From positions 1-64,000 of the forward strand of contig NZ_JAKVCW010000018.1 of NCBI RefSeq assembly GCF_022448905.1: a DNA stretch of 64,000 bases. Direction: 5' to 3'. The notes beneath the pieces were generated by a model. It was not told the DNA's origin. It did no database searches and saw only the letters and a list, made by a program, of their open reading frames with translations. Below are positions 34,843 through 43,515 of the stretch, in pieces. The translations under genes were made by a program, and so were the position numbers. The stretch's first letter is position 1. The number at the start of each line of letters is the position of its first letter. This stretch comes from Shimia sp. (lineage in GTDB: Bacteria; Pseudomonadota; Alphaproteobacteria; Rhodobacterales; Rhodobacteraceae).

Positions 34843-35580
34843 TTACGTCTTCCGAAACGTCAGATAATGCGGCGTGCGCCCTTCGCGGAAGGCCTTCTGC
34901 TCATAGCGTGTGGAAATCCAATCGCCCCACGGCTCACGCCAATCCTCCGGCTTCTCCGCCAGCCACTCAAACCCATGGCGCGGCACTTGCTCCAGCGTCT
35001 GGCGCACATAATCCTCGATGTCCGTCGCCACGCGGAAAATCGCCCCCGGCTTCAGCTTGCGCGACAGCGGCTCCAGATGTTCCGGCGTCACAAACCGACG
35101 ACGGTGGTGGCGTTTCTTTGGCCAGGGATCTGGATAGAGCAAAAACGCCCGGCTCAGGCTTTGATCGGGCAGCACGTCAAACATGTCGCGCGCGTCACCG
35201 GGATGCACTTTGATGTTCTCCGCCCCAGCCTCACGGATTTTGCCCAGCAGCATGGCAACCCCGTTGATATAGGGCTCACAGCCAATGATGCCCACATCCG
35301 GGTTTTGCACCGCCTGATGCACCATGTGCTCGCCGCCGCCAAAGCCGACTTCGAGCCAGACATCTTTGCCGCCAAACAGCGCTTCCAGGTCAAGGTTCTC
35401 GCGCTCCGGGTTCTCTTCCCAGCTCACTTTGCCCGGCGACAGTGCCGCCAGATCTTCGTCCAGATAGACCTCCTGGCTGGCGCGCAGGCCCTTGCCTTTG
35501 AAACGGCCATAGAAGTTGCGCCACGGCGCACCGCTTGCGTGTCTGCCAGAATCTTTGCCGGGGTGTTTGTCGTCGGACAT
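34843..35580 (-). CDS. trmB: tRNA (guanine-N7)-methyltransferase
   Basis: TrmB makes m7G46 in tRNA. The 245-residue enzyme shows the SAM site WLEVGFGGGEHM, the basic substrate region LLYPDPWPKKRHHRRRF and the C-terminal TRYEQKAFREGR. The ATG at 35580 was chosen because family homology starts near it. metK usually lies next to trmB in Rhodobacteraceae; here a BASS transporter gene stands between them. Confidence 0.95.
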   Translation of the reverse strand: MSDDKHPGKDSGRHASGAPWRNFYGRFKGKGLRASQEVYLDEDLAALSPGKVSWEENPERENLDLEALFGGKDVWLEVGFGGGEHMVHQAVQNPDVGIIGCEPYINGVAMLLGKIREAGAENIKVHPGDARDMFDVLPDQSLSRAFLLYPDPWPKKRHHRRRFVTPEHLEPLSRKLKPGAIFRVATDIEDYVRQTLEQVPRHGFEWLAEKPEDWREPWGDWISTRYEQKAFREGRTPHYLTFRKT

Positions 35581-35638
35581 GCCAAAATACCTTATGCTGC
35601 GGGCCTGCCTTTGCCCAAACCCGCAGCAAAGGTCAAGT

Positions 35639-36493
35639 TCAGCCAAAAATCTTGCGCAGAATGAACATGCCCGGAATGGTCACAATATACATCGTGATCC
35701 CATAGACCGCTGCCGGCACAGCATATTCCGGAATCCCTCCGGTTTGCACAATAATGCCCGCCACCGCAATGCCGAGTGTCGCATTCTGCACCCCCATCTC
35801 CACAGAGATACACAGCCCGTCCGGCCCCGAGAGCCCCAGCACACGCGCCACCACAACCCCGGCAATCAGCAACACCACATTCAGCGCCATCAGCACCGGC
35901 CCCAATCCGCCAATGTTCTCCATGAACATCGTCCAATTGGTCGCCAGCGCCGCCGCGACAATCACCACAAACAGCACCAGCGCCAAGGTCGACACCCGGC
36001 CTTCATTGTTGTCCGCAAACGTCGGCGCCACAAACCGAAGCAACACGCCAATCGCCACCGGCACGGCGGTGATCACAAACATGCTGATGCCAATTGCGGT
36101 CACATTGATCACCGGCGCATCGCCGCCCAGAAACGTGGTCGCCGCCCAGCCGGTCAGCGCGGGCACGGTCAGCACGGACAACAGGCTCACCACCGCTGTC
36201 AATGTTATCGACAAGGCCACCGTGCCCCCTGCCAATTTGGTCAGAATGTTGGACGTCACGCCCCCGGGGCAAAATGACAGCAGCATCACGCCAAAGGCCA
36301 TCGCTGGCGGCAAGCTTGTGAAGGACACCAACAAAAACGCCACCGCCGGCACCGCGACCACTTGCATCGCCACGCCCACGATCACCGCGCGCGGCATGGT
36401 CAGCACCCTGCCAAAATCGGCGAAGGTCAGCCCAAACCCCAGTGAAAACATAATAATCGCCAACGACAGCGGCAAAGCCACATCGATCAACAT
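35639..36493 (-). CDS. Bile acid:sodium symporter (BASS) family transporter
   Basis: This 284-residue protein is mostly hydrophobic, with 8-10 predicted helices, and matches the BASS/SBF family of sodium-coupled organic anion transporters. The conserved segment LLSFCPGGVTSNILTKLAGG (about residues 65-84) is a family hallmark. GGGAGG about 9 nt upstream fixes the ATG at 36493. Bacterial members carry various carboxylates; the substrate here is unknown. Confidence 0.85.
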   Translation of the reverse strand: MLIDVALPLSLAIIMFSLGFGLTFADFGRVLTMPRAVIVGVAMQVVAVPAVAFLLVSFTSLPPAMAFGVMLLSFCPGGVTSNILTKLAGGTVALSITLTAVVSLLSVLTVPALTGWAATTFLGGDAPVINVTAIGISMFVITAVPVAIGVLLRFVAPTFADNNEGRVSTLALVLFVVIVAAALATNWTMFMENIGGLGPVLMALNVVLLIAGVVVARVLGLSGPDGLCISVEMGVQNATLGIAVAGIIVQTGGIPEYAVPAAVYGITMYIVTIPGMFILRKIFG

Positions 36494-36593
36494 CGCGCAT
36501 TCCTCCCAATTCCCGGACTGACCGTGGCACAGGAGCGCCATGAAGCCAAAGACTTCCGTTGGGGCAGCTCTTACATGACATGCACTAGGCACA

Positions 36594-36625
36594 AAAAAAG
36601 CCCGCCGACCAATGCGACGGGCTTT
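36594..36625 (-). terminator. Rho-independent terminator of metK
   Basis: On the minus strand AAAGCCCG(T)CG pairs with CGGCGGGCTT around CATTGGT, followed by seven T. It lies about 25 nt after the metK stop. Confidence 0.85.
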
Positions 36626-36649
36626 CCAAATCTTGTGCTATAGCGCAGC

Positions 36650-37831
36650 TCAGATGGCTTTTTTCAGATCCTCAACCAGATCCGTGCGCTCCCAGCTGAA
36701 GCCACCGTCCTCGGTTGGCGTCCGGCCAAAGTGGCCGTAGGCCGCAGTGCGCTGATAGATCGGCTTGTTGAGCTGAAGCTTCTCGCGAATACCCCGCGGC
36801 GTCAGGCTCATCACACTGCGCACAGCTTTCTCGATGTCCGCAGGTGCCACTTCGCCGGTGCCATGCGTATCCGCATAAACCGACAGCGGCTCAGACACGC
36901 CAATCGCGTAAGACAGCTGAATGGTGCAGCGCTCCGCCATGCCAGCGGCCACAACGTTTTTCGCCAGGTAACGTGCTGCATAAGCTGCAGAACGGTCGAC
37001 CTTGGTTGGGTCTTTGCCAGAGAAGGCACCGCCGCCATGTGGGGCTGCGCCGCCATAGGTGTCCACGATGATCTTACGACCGGTCAGACCCGCATCGCCA
37101 TCCGGGCCGCCAATCACAAACTTGCCGGTTGGGTTCACGTGCCATGCGGTGGCATCGGTGATCCAGCCCTCTGGCAGGGTCTCGCGAATGTAGGGCTCCA
37201 CCACGGCGCGCACGTCGGCGCTGGTCATGGCCTCGTCCAGGTGCTGTGTCGACAACACGATGGAGCTCACGCCCACCGGCTTGCCGCCTTCATAGACCAC
37301 AGACAGCTGCGACTTCGCATCCGGGCCAAGCGTCGGCTCCTGACCGGATTTGCGCACCTCGGCCAGACGTCGCAGAATGGCGTGGCTGTACTGGATTGGC
37401 GCTGGCATCAACGCCTCGGTTTCAGTGGTGGCATAGCCAAACATGATGCCCTGATCACCCGCGCCTTCATCTTTGTCGGCTGCCGCATCTACGCCCTGTG
37501 CAATATGCGCGGACTGCTCATGGAGCAGGTTGGTGATCTCCACGGTCTCGTGGTGGAACTTGTCCTGCTCATAGCCGATGTCTTTGATACAGGCGCGCGC
37601 GATCTCGTCGATGCGGTCCATGTAATCATGCAGCTTGTCCTGATCTGACAGACCAACCTCGCCGCCAATCACCACCCGGTTCGTCGTGGCAAACGTTTCC
37701 GCCGCCACACGTGCCTCTGGTTCCTCTGCCAAAAAGGCATCCAAAACGGCGTCCGAGATGCGGTCACAGACCTTATCTGGGTGGCCTTCCGAAACACTTT
37801 CGGAAGTAAACGTGTAGTTCTGTCGTGTCAT
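36650..37831 (-). CDS. metK: S-adenosylmethionine synthetase
   Basis: MetK makes SAM from methionine and ATP. The 393-residue protein begins [20 protein letters not shown] and contains [12 protein letters not shown] and the loop [16 protein letters not shown], all family hallmarks. I chose the ATG at 37831, not the one at 37843, because GGAGCA directly upstream is the ribosome-binding site that the SAM/SAH riboswitch captures. The gene is thus probably repressed at the level of translation when SAM is abundant. lnt lies immediately upstream on the same strand. Confidence 0.97.
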   Translation of the reverse strand: MTRQNYTFTSESVSEGHPDKVCDRISDAVLDAFLAEEPEARVAAETFATTNRVVIGGEVGLSDQDKLHDYMDRIDEIARACIKDIGYEQDKFHHETVEITNLLHEQSAHIAQGVDAAADKDEGAGDQGIMFGYATTETEALMPAPIQYSHAILRRLAEVRKSGQEPTLGPDAKSQLSVVYEGGKPVGVSSIVLSTQHLDEAMTSADVRAVVEPYIRETLPEGWITDATAWHVNPTGKFVIGGPDGDAGLTGRKIIVDTYGGAAPHGGGAFSGKDPTKVDRSAAYAARYLAKNVVAAGMAERCTIQLSYAIGVSEPLSVYADTHGTGEVAPADIEKAVRSVMSLTPRGIREKLQLNKPIYQRTAAYGHFGRTPTEDGGFSWERTDLVEDLKKAI

Positions 37832-37835
37832 GAAG

Positions 37836-37882
37836 TGCTCCATTAAAAGTCGATCGCCACGTCAGGAAGCCGTTGTGGCGAT
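37836..37882 (-). ncRNA. SAM/SAH riboswitch in the metK leader
   Basis: The leader reads ATCGCCACAACGGCTTCCTG, then ACGTGGCGAT, a short linker and TGGAGCA. The stem ATCGCCAC/GTGGCGAT, the loop ACAACGGCTTCCTGAC and the downstream GGAGCA reproduce the SAM/SAH riboswitch consensus known from Rhodobacterales metK leaders. In that class the loop forms a pseudoknot with the GGAGCA segment, which is the Shine-Dalgarno sequence, so ligand binding blocks initiation. GGAGCA lies 4 nt before the ATG at 37831. Confidence 0.93.
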
Positions 37883-37894
37883 AATTTCCAGTCT

Positions 37895-37923
37895 GCCTTA
37901 CGCCTCCGTCACCGAAGGGTCAA
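37895..37923 (-). promoter_or_regulatory. Possible metK promoter overlapping the lnt stop
   Basis: On the minus strand TTGACC (37923-37918) and TAAGGC (37900-37895) are 17 nt apart, just upstream of the riboswitch. The -35 is good and the -10 is weak. It would start transcription a few bases before the riboswitch. Confidence 0.4.
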
Positions 37924-39425
37924 TGCGTTTCGCGCCGACGCAGTAAAAGCGCCGTTAATAGCAGCAGCACAACCACAATGGTGAGCGGTAGATCACCGGT
38001 TTTGGCATAGAGTGTCTTGGCCCGCGCTTCTGGCAGCACCGCATCCAGATAGCCTTCGGTATTCAGCGCCAAGGCATCCAGCACCCTGCCCCGCGCATCA
38101 ATCACCGCGCTCACCCCAGTGTTGGCCGAGCGCAGCACCGGCAACCCGCTCTCAATCGCGCGCATCCGCGCTTGATCCAGATGCTGATAGGGTCCGGAGA
38201 AATTGCCAAACCAGGCGTCATTTGTCAGATGCAGGATGAAACTGGGGCGCTCTGGTGCAGCCCGCACATCTTGTGGGAACACGGCCTCGTAGCAGATCAA
38301 CACCAAGGCTTTGCCCAGCGCCCCCAGATCCAACACAACTGCGCCTGCGCCGGGGGAAAACCCGTCGCCATTGCGGCTGGCCAACCCTTGAATGCCAATC
38401 TTGCTTAGAAGATCGCCAAGCGGGATGTATTCCCCAAAGGGCACCAGATGATGCTTGTCATAGGTCTGCGTGACGCGGCCGTCTTTATCCATCAACACCG
38501 CCGCGTTAAAAATGCGGAGCCCTTCCGCGCGATTGATACCAAGCACCACCGGCACATCGCCTGCAGCACCGGAAATGATGTTCAGAGTATTGGCCGCATT
38601 ATGCAGCCACACCGGCACAGCGGTTTCAGGCCAGACAATCAGATCAGGGCGGTCATCTCCAGCGCGGGTGAACTGTACCAACCGCTCAAAGAACAGCCCA
38701 GCATATTGCGGGTCCCACTTCTGATGCTGCGGCGCATTGGGCTGGATCAGGCGCACAACCGGGCGATCCGCCTGCGCCTGCGGATCGGCCCCACTCAGAG
38801 GCATCGCTAACACCACGAAGCCCAGCACCGCAGCACTGATTTTAAAACCAATACGGCCGCCAAACACTAAGGCCTGTGCCAAAAGCCAGGCCGTAATGAA
38901 CAAAACCAAATTCAACCCATGAGGCCCAACCACAGCCGCGCTTTGCGCCACCAGCTTGTTGACCAGCACATAAGATGGCATGGCCCAGGGAAACCCAGTG
39001 AACACATAGGCCCGCACCAGCTCCGCCAAGGTCAGCGTCAGGATCACGGCCCAGCCGGTTGTGCTGAGTCGTTTTGCGCCCCAAAACGCCAACGCCCAGA
39101 ACAGCGCCAAGCCCATGGACAGAAACAGGATCGCAAAGGGCGCCATCCAGCCGTGTACCAGTGGGTCCACAAGAAACGGCTCCACAATCCAGCTCAGGGA
39201 CAGCGCAAAATAGCCGGTGCCAAAGCCCAGCCCAAACACCGCGTCCGAAAAGCCGCTGGCCGTGAGCCGCAACATTGCAAAGGCCGCAGCAAAGCCAAAG
39301 AGCGAGAGAAACCAGAGATCAAACGGCGGATGGCCCAGCGCGGCGATTAAGCCGACCGCGCCGCCTGTGCAAAACGTCTTCCAGGGAATGGCCCGCAACC
39401 GGCGGCGCAAAGCGCCGTCAGCCAT
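37920..39425 (-). CDS. lnt: Apolipoprotein N-acyltransferase
   Basis: Lnt adds the third acyl chain to lipoproteins in the inner membrane. The 501-residue protein has about six N-terminal helices, then a nitrilase-type periplasmic domain. The catalytic Glu lies in LIVWPETAVPVW and the catalytic Cys in LVLICYEAVFP. The ATG at 39425 overlaps the corC stop by 8 nt, as expected in the conserved corC-lnt arrangement. Confidence 0.94.
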   Translation of the reverse strand: MADGALRRRLRAIPWKTFCTGGAVGLIAALGHPPFDLWFLSLFGFAAAFAMLRLTASGFSDAVFGLGFGTGYFALSLSWIVEPFLVDPLVHGWMAPFAILFLSMGLALFWALAFWGAKRLSTTGWAVILTLTLAELVRAYVFTGFPWAMPSYVLVNKLVAQSAAVVGPHGLNLVLFITAWLLAQALVFGGRIGFKISAAVLGFVVLAMPLSGADPQAQADRPVVRLIQPNAPQHQKWDPQYAGLFFERLVQFTRAGDDRPDLIVWPETAVPVWLHNAANTLNIISGAAGDVPVVLGINRAEGLRIFNAAVLMDKDGRVTQTYDKHHLVPFGEYIPLGDLLSKIGIQGLASRNGDGFSPGAGAVVLDLGALGKALVLICYEAVFPQDVRAAPERPSFILHLTNDAWFGNFSGPYQHLDQARMRAIESGLPVLRSANTGVSAVIDARGRVLDALALNTEGYLDAVLPEARAKTLYAKTGDLPLTIVVVLLLLTALLLRRRETH

Positions 39426-40314
39426 CCTGCACCACCACAGTGGGACTTGGCAGAAACACCCGCAGGCGCTTGATCCGGCGGGGATCGGCGTCCACCACCT
39501 CAAACTCGACGCCATCCGGGCTTTCGACCACCTCACCACGCGCCGGCACATGCCCCGCGAGCATAAAGACCAGACCGCCCAGCGTATCGATCTCTTCCGG
39601 GTCCACCTCTTCGTGGTGGCTCAAAGAGCGGCCCACTGCGGCTTCAAACTCATCCAGCGGGGTTTTGGCCAGCGCCAGATAACAGCCCGGCTTCTCCTCG
39701 ACAAAGAGATCAGCCTCTTCCACGTCGTGTTCGTCTTCGATTTCCCCGATGACCTGTTCAATCAGGTCTTCGATGGTCACCAAGCCATCCACGCCGCCAT
39801 ATTCATCAATCACCAAAGCCATATGCCGCCGCTCGGCCTGCATCTTGGTCAGCAAAACGCCAATCGACATGCTGGGCGGCACAAACAACAGCGGCCGCAG
39901 CACGCGGGTGATGTCAAAATCCTTGGCATTGTCACCATTAAACCCATGGCGCAGCGCAAAGTCCTTCAGGTGCACAAAGCCCACCGGCGTGTCCAAAGTG
40001 TTCTCATACACCGGCAAGCGGGTTAGGCCGCTGTCACGAAACAGCTGCACCAGCTCCGTCTTTGTGATGGTGGTGGGCACCGATTGAATATCGGCCTTGG
40101 GCACCGCCACATCCTCAACCCGCATCCGGCGCAGGTTCATCATGCCATGCGCCTGCGGCACCGGGGTGGTTGCGGCCACCGGGCGCTCTGCCACAGTTTC
40201 CGGGGTGTCACTCATACCAAACAGGCGGCTCATCCAGCCCTTCGGTTTACTTATCTGGCCTTCCGGCTGCGCGCTTGGCGCTGCGTTAGAAGACCCGTCT
40301 GCACTGTCGCCCAT
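39418..40314 (-). CDS. corC: CorC/HlyC-type CBS-domain protein
   Basis: This 298-residue cytosolic protein has a CBS pair (about residues 65-190: AVPKADIQSVPTT and MALVIDEYGGVDGLVTIEDL) and a C-terminal CorC_HlyC domain. Relatives affect Mg/Co efflux and are often misnamed hemolysins. AAAGGG precedes the ATG. It sits in the phoH-ybeY-corC-lnt order. Confidence 0.9.
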   Translation of the reverse strand: MGDSADGSSNAAPSAQPEGQISKPKGWMSRLFGMSDTPETVAERPVAATTPVPQAHGMMNLRRMRVEDVAVPKADIQSVPTTITKTELVQLFRDSGLTRLPVYENTLDTPVGFVHLKDFALRHGFNGDNAKDFDITRVLRPLLFVPPSMSIGVLLTKMQAERRHMALVIDEYGGVDGLVTIEDLIEQVIGEIEDEHDVEEADLFVEEKPGCYLALAKTPLDEFEAAVGRSLSHHEEVDPEEIDTLGGLVFMLAGHVPARGEVVESPDGVEFEVVDADPRRIKRLRVFLPSPTVVVQDG

Positions 40315-40350
40315 TGGCCCTTTCCAAGGTTTCTTGCGGTATCTTGACCG

Positions 40351-40857
40351 CTATTTGATCTCATATGGGTCTGCCAGACCCATTTTGCCAAGTATGGTGG
40401 TCTCTAAACCTTCCATCAAAGTGGCATCTTTGTCACGCACATGATCGTATCCCAGCAAATGCAAAGTGCCATGCACCATCAAATGGGTGACGTGCTCGGA
40501 CATTGGTTTGCTCGCCGCTTCGGCCTCCCGCGCGCAGGTGTCATAAGAAATTGCGATGTCGCCAAGCTCTTCCGGCATCCCCGGAAAACTCTGCTCCGGC
40601 AGCGCGGGCACGTCCCCATCGACTTCAACGCCGCGCTCCTCGCTCGGCCAACTCAACACGTTGGTGGCTTTGTCCTTGTCGCGAAAATCCGCATTCAGCT
40701 CGGCAATACGCGTGTCATCACAGGCCAGCACAGCAATTTCGAAGGTCTCGCAAGCCATGCCAAGATGGGCCAACACCGCCTGCGCTGCGGTTTCGGCCAG
40801 TTCCTCAAACGCCACCGCGCTCCAGCGGTCGTCTTCAATAATGGTATCGGTCAGCAT
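40351..40857 (-). CDS. ybeY: Endoribonuclease YbeY
   Basis: YbeY is a zinc-dependent RNase for 16S rRNA 3' maturation and ribosome quality control. The 168-residue protein has the motif HGTLHLLGYDH with His129, His133 and His139. The frame runs on upstream as Pro/Gly-rich nonsense from the G/C tract, so I start at the ATG at 40857. Only a short AGGGAC stands before it, and the ATG lies about 14 bp from the homopolymer tract, an unusual setting for a conserved operon gene. Confidence 0.93.
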   Translation of the reverse strand: MLTDTIIEDDRWSAVAFEELAETAAQAVLAHLGMACETFEIAVLACDDTRIAELNADFRDKDKATNVLSWPSEERGVEVDGDVPALPEQSFPGMPEELGDIAISYDTCAREAEAASKPMSEHVTHLMVHGTLHLLGYDHVRDKDATLMEGLETTILGKMGLADPYEIK

Positions 40858-41118
40858 TGTCCCTGCGCTGCGGGGGGGGGGGGGGGGGGGCCCCCCCCCC
40901 CCCCGGGGGTGGGGGGGGGGGGGGGGGGGGGGGTTTTTTTTGGGGCGGCGCCCCCCCCCCCCCCCCCCCCGGCGCGCGGGGGGGTTGGGGCCTGTCCCCA
41001 AACCCCCCCCGCGCCCCCGGGGGCTTCTTAAATATTGTTCGCGGCCCCCTTTGCCCCGGCGCGGGGGGGGGGCTGCCGGCCCCCACACCCCCGTGGATAT
41101 TTGTGGTAAGAAGAAGCT
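40858..41118. repeat. Extreme poly-G/poly-C tract between phoH and ybeY
   Basis: No gene is present. The segment contains 19 G (40872-40890), 14 C (40891-40904), 5 G, T, 23 G (40911-40933), 8 T (40934-40941) and about 20 C (40951-40970), followed by further G- and C-rich blocks to about 41085. The runs are mutually complementary and could fold into one or more very stable hairpins. It separates two genes that are normally close in one operon. It may be a real structured spacer or a sequencing/assembly artefact around a hard hairpin. Confidence 0.8.
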
Positions 41119-42159
41119 TCAGGATTTTGTATCCCGACCCTTCAACGCCCGCGCGGCATCGGCATCATAGGCTTTGATGATCGCCGCCACCAGCGGGTGA
41201 CGCACCACATCGTCCGCTGTGAAGTAATTGAAGCTGATGTTGGGAATGTTGCTCAACAGCCGTTCCGCATCTTTCAAACCCGAGGGCACGCCGCGCGGCA
41301 GGTCGATCTGGCTGCGGTCGCCGGTGATCACCATACGCGAGCCTTCACCTAAGCGGGTCAGGAACATCTTCATCTGCATGGTGGTGGCGTTCTGCGCCTC
41401 ATCCAGCACCACAAAGGCATTGGACAACGTACGCCCGCGCATAAAGGCCAGCGGCGCAATCTCGATCTTTTTCTCTTCGATCAGCTTGCCCAGCTGCTTG
41501 GCAGGCAGAAAATCGTTCAGCGCATCATAAAGCGGCTGCATGTACGGATCGACCTTGTCTTTCATGTCGCCCGGCAGATAGCCCAGCTTCTCACCCGCCT
41601 CTACGGCTGGCCGCGACAAGATGATCCGATCCACTTGGCCAGAGATGAACATCGAAACGCCCACCGCCACAGCCAGATAAGTCTTACCAGTGCCCGCAGG
41701 GCCAATGCCAAAGGCCAGCTCATTGTCAAACAGCGACAGCACGTAAGCCTTCTGGGCATCGGTGCGCGGCTCGACCAGCTTTTTGCGGGTCTTGATCTCA
41801 ACCGTGCCGCCTTTGAACATCTCCATCTGATCGCCGTCCCGCACGCCGGTGTCCTCCTCAGAGCCCCCCATGCGAATCTCACGATCAATGTCGCCCCCCT
41901 CCACCGACTTGCCACTTTCCAGCCGCGTGTAGAGCGCAGTCAGCACGTCGGCCGCCTCGGTCTGGGCCGCCTCTTCGCCGTGAATGTCGAGCAGGTTTCC
42001 CCGTCGCAGGATCTGCACCCCCAGTTTCTGCTCTATATCCGCGAGGTTGCGATCATATTCGCCGCAAAGCTCAATCAGCAGTCGGTTGTCCGGAAATTCC
42101 ACCGAGGTCTTTTTCGGCGCATCGGATGAAGGCGGTGGGGTCATGGTGCCAGTGGGCAA
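41119..42159 (-). CDS. PhoH-family P-loop ATPase (YbeZ)
   Basis: This 346-residue protein has an N-terminal KH-like segment (about residues 25-80) and the PhoH ATPase with Walker A GPAGTGKT and Walker B FVVLDEAQN. PhoH/YbeZ works with YbeY in RNA metabolism. I favour a TTG start at 42159 because AGGAG stands 6 nt upstream; the first ATG, five codons later, is too far from it. It lies in the conserved miaB-phoH-ybeY-corC-lnt neighbourhood. Confidence 0.92.
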   Translation of the reverse strand: MPTGTMTPPPSSDAPKKTSVEFPDNRLLIELCGEYDRNLADIEQKLGVQILRRGNLLDIHGEEAAQTEAADVLTALYTRLESGKSVEGGDIDREIRMGGSEEDTGVRDGDQMEMFKGGTVEIKTRKKLVEPRTDAQKAYVLSLFDNELAFGIGPAGTGKTYLAVAVGVSMFISGQVDRIILSRPAVEAGEKLGYLPGDMKDKVDPYMQPLYDALNDFLPAKQLGKLIEEKKIEIAPLAFMRGRTLSNAFVVLDEAQNATTMQMKMFLTRLGEGSRMVITGDRSQIDLPRGVPSGLKDAERLLSNIPNISFNYFTADDVVRHPLVAAIIKAYDADAARALKGRDTKS

Positions 42160-42274
42160 TCACATCTCCTGTGAAGAAGGTTATAGCACCCATGGTGCCA
42201 AGTTGCGCCGGGAGTCGCAAGCGTGAGGGCGTGAATTTTCCGTGACGGGCACACGGCAAAACCCTCGATGCAAA

Positions 42275-42306
42275 GAAAAAGGTCGCCGAAAACCTCTGGC
42301 GACCTT
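42275..42306 (-). terminator. Terminator after the lipoprotein gene
   Basis: AAGGTCGCC (42279-42287) and GGCGACCTT (42298-42306) pair perfectly; on the minus strand TTTTTC follows. It ends the OmpA-lipoprotein transcript before phoH. Confidence 0.85.
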
Positions 42307-42330
42307 CCCAAAATTCTCAGGCGATGTGGA

Positions 42331-42630
42331 TCAGATCCAGTCGCCGATGCCCGCACCCTGTTTGAACGGGCCGGTGGCCACGCCGGGAGGGGCTGCACCG
42401 GAGCACACTGGCTTGCCGTAGGGATCCAAACGCTGGGACAGGTAACCCTCGACGCCGTCGTCGATGATCCAGTGGTCACAGCCGTTTGGATCGACCCAGA
42501 CACCGGCAATCAAGTTGCTGAGGTGGCCATCATCGGTGAAGTTGTCCACGGTCTTGTCGACTTTGTTGTCGATGCAGGCAGACAGGCTGACTGCGGCACC
42601 GAGAAGCAGAACGCTTTTGGTCAGTTTCAT
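42331..42630 (-). CDS. Small lipoprotein with WVDPxGCxHW module
   Basis: This 99-residue protein has a lipoprotein signal (lipobox LSAC, lipidated Cys19). Residues 44-76 (VWVDPNGCDHWIIDDGVEGY and onward to PVC) align without gaps with residues 47-79 of the OmpA-family protein encoded 12 nt upstream. The rest is short and Gly/Pro-rich. The function is unknown; both proteins probably act in the outer envelope, and the shared module points to partial gene duplication or a common ligand. Confidence 0.75.
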   Translation of the reverse strand: MKLTKSVLLLGAAVSLSACIDNKVDKTVDNFTDDGHLSNLIAGVWVDPNGCDHWIIDDGVEGYLSQRLDPYGKPVCSGAAPPGVATGPFKQGAGIGDWI

Positions 42631-42642
42631 ATCGCCTCTCCC

Positions 42643-43218
42643 TTAGCGCAGACAGATGATTTCAACACGGCGGTTCTCCGCCATGCCAGCCGCGGTGCGG
42701 TTGGTCGCACGGGGCATACGCTCGCCATAGCCGCGCACATCCGCCACACGGGCGCCGGTGCTGCGCGCCACTTTGGCCACCGCATTGGCGCGGTTGTAGC
42801 TCAGGCGCATGTTGTAGTCGTCGCTTGCGCGGCTGTCAGTGTGACCGGCAATGATGAAGGCTGACGCAGTGGAGCTGTTAAAGAACTCCGCAAGACGCTG
42901 ACGGTTGGCCGAGTTGATCGCGTATTTGTCGGTGGCAAAGAACTGATCGGAGTTCATCACACCACAGACATTGCCGCGACGGCATACTGGAATACCCTGA
43001 CGGTTTACGTGCGGCGTCATATAGCCTTCGACACCGTCGTCCATCACCCAGTGCTCACAGCCATCCGGATCGACCCAGACAGTTGGAACATACGGTTGGC
43101 CCAGAACAGTGCGTTGGTTTTGGGCCGCAGCAGGCTGAGCAATTGCCAGAAGTGCAACACAGGCAGCCGCCGCACCTCCAAGCGCCGCCCGCGCCATTTT
43201 TTTGGTTTTGATAGCCAC
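42643..43218 (-). CDS. OmpA-family protein with WVDPxGCxHW module
   Basis: This 191-residue exported protein has a signal peptide ending near AQPAAAQ, the Cys-bearing module at residues 47-79 (VWVDPDGCEHWVMDDGVEGY, to PVC) and a C-terminal OmpA domain. IIAGHTDSRASDDYNMRLSYNRA and VRGYGERMPRATN are the peptidoglycan-binding signature. It likely tethers the outer membrane to peptidoglycan. There is no beta-barrel. It is co-transcribed with the lipoprotein gene and stands between miaB and phoH, which are adjacent in many proteobacteria. Confidence 0.85.
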   Translation of the reverse strand: MAIKTKKMARAALGGAAAACVALLAIAQPAAAQNQRTVLGQPYVPTVWVDPDGCEHWVMDDGVEGYMTPHVNRQGIPVCRRGNVCGVMNSDQFFATDKYAINSANRQRLAEFFNSSTASAFIIAGHTDSRASDDYNMRLSYNRANAVAKVARSTGARVADVRGYGERMPRATNRTAAGMAENRRVEIICLR

Positions 43219-43254
43219 AGCGAGTACCTCTCCTATCCCCCGAAAGCCATTTTC

Positions 43255-43515
43255 TTGAAACAGTGTTCTAAATCAAAGCTTTCTATATCCCCTCAAGATG
43301 CACCGAGTTGCCTCTCATGTGAAGAAGAAATCCTTAATTCGCGTGGGGCGAGACCTAAAATATGTCCAAAATGTGTCACGCGCGCCCTACTCCAAGCAGA
43401 ACGCGCGCATCAATATTCTCAAATTAACCAAGATTGTTTCCGACGTTGGGTCAATCTCAGATCAGAACGCCACCCAGGGAGTTGGCGGAGCTCTCCACGA
43501 TTCTCACCCGCTTGA
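43255..43515 (+). CDS. Possible small zinc-ribbon protein
   Basis: This 86-codon frame from a TTG at 43255 has two CxxC knuckles, CLSC and CPKC, spaced by 14 residues, the pattern of a zinc ribbon. No convincing ribosome-binding site or homologue is known to me, and its last 59 nt overlap the 3' end of miaB on the other strand. It may be a real small gene, a remnant, or chance. The region is AT-richer than its surroundings. Confidence 0.3.
   Translation: MKQCSKSKLSISPQDAPSCLSCEEEILNSRGARPKICPKCVTRALLQAERAHQYSQINQDCFRRWVNLRSERHPGSWRSSPRFSPA

Noticed and set aside
40858-41088. N-terminal extension of ybeY through the G/C tract (Pro/Gly-rich)
   Set aside because: Translation of homopolymers gives meaningless Pro and Gly runs; YbeY family length and start fit the ATG at 40857.
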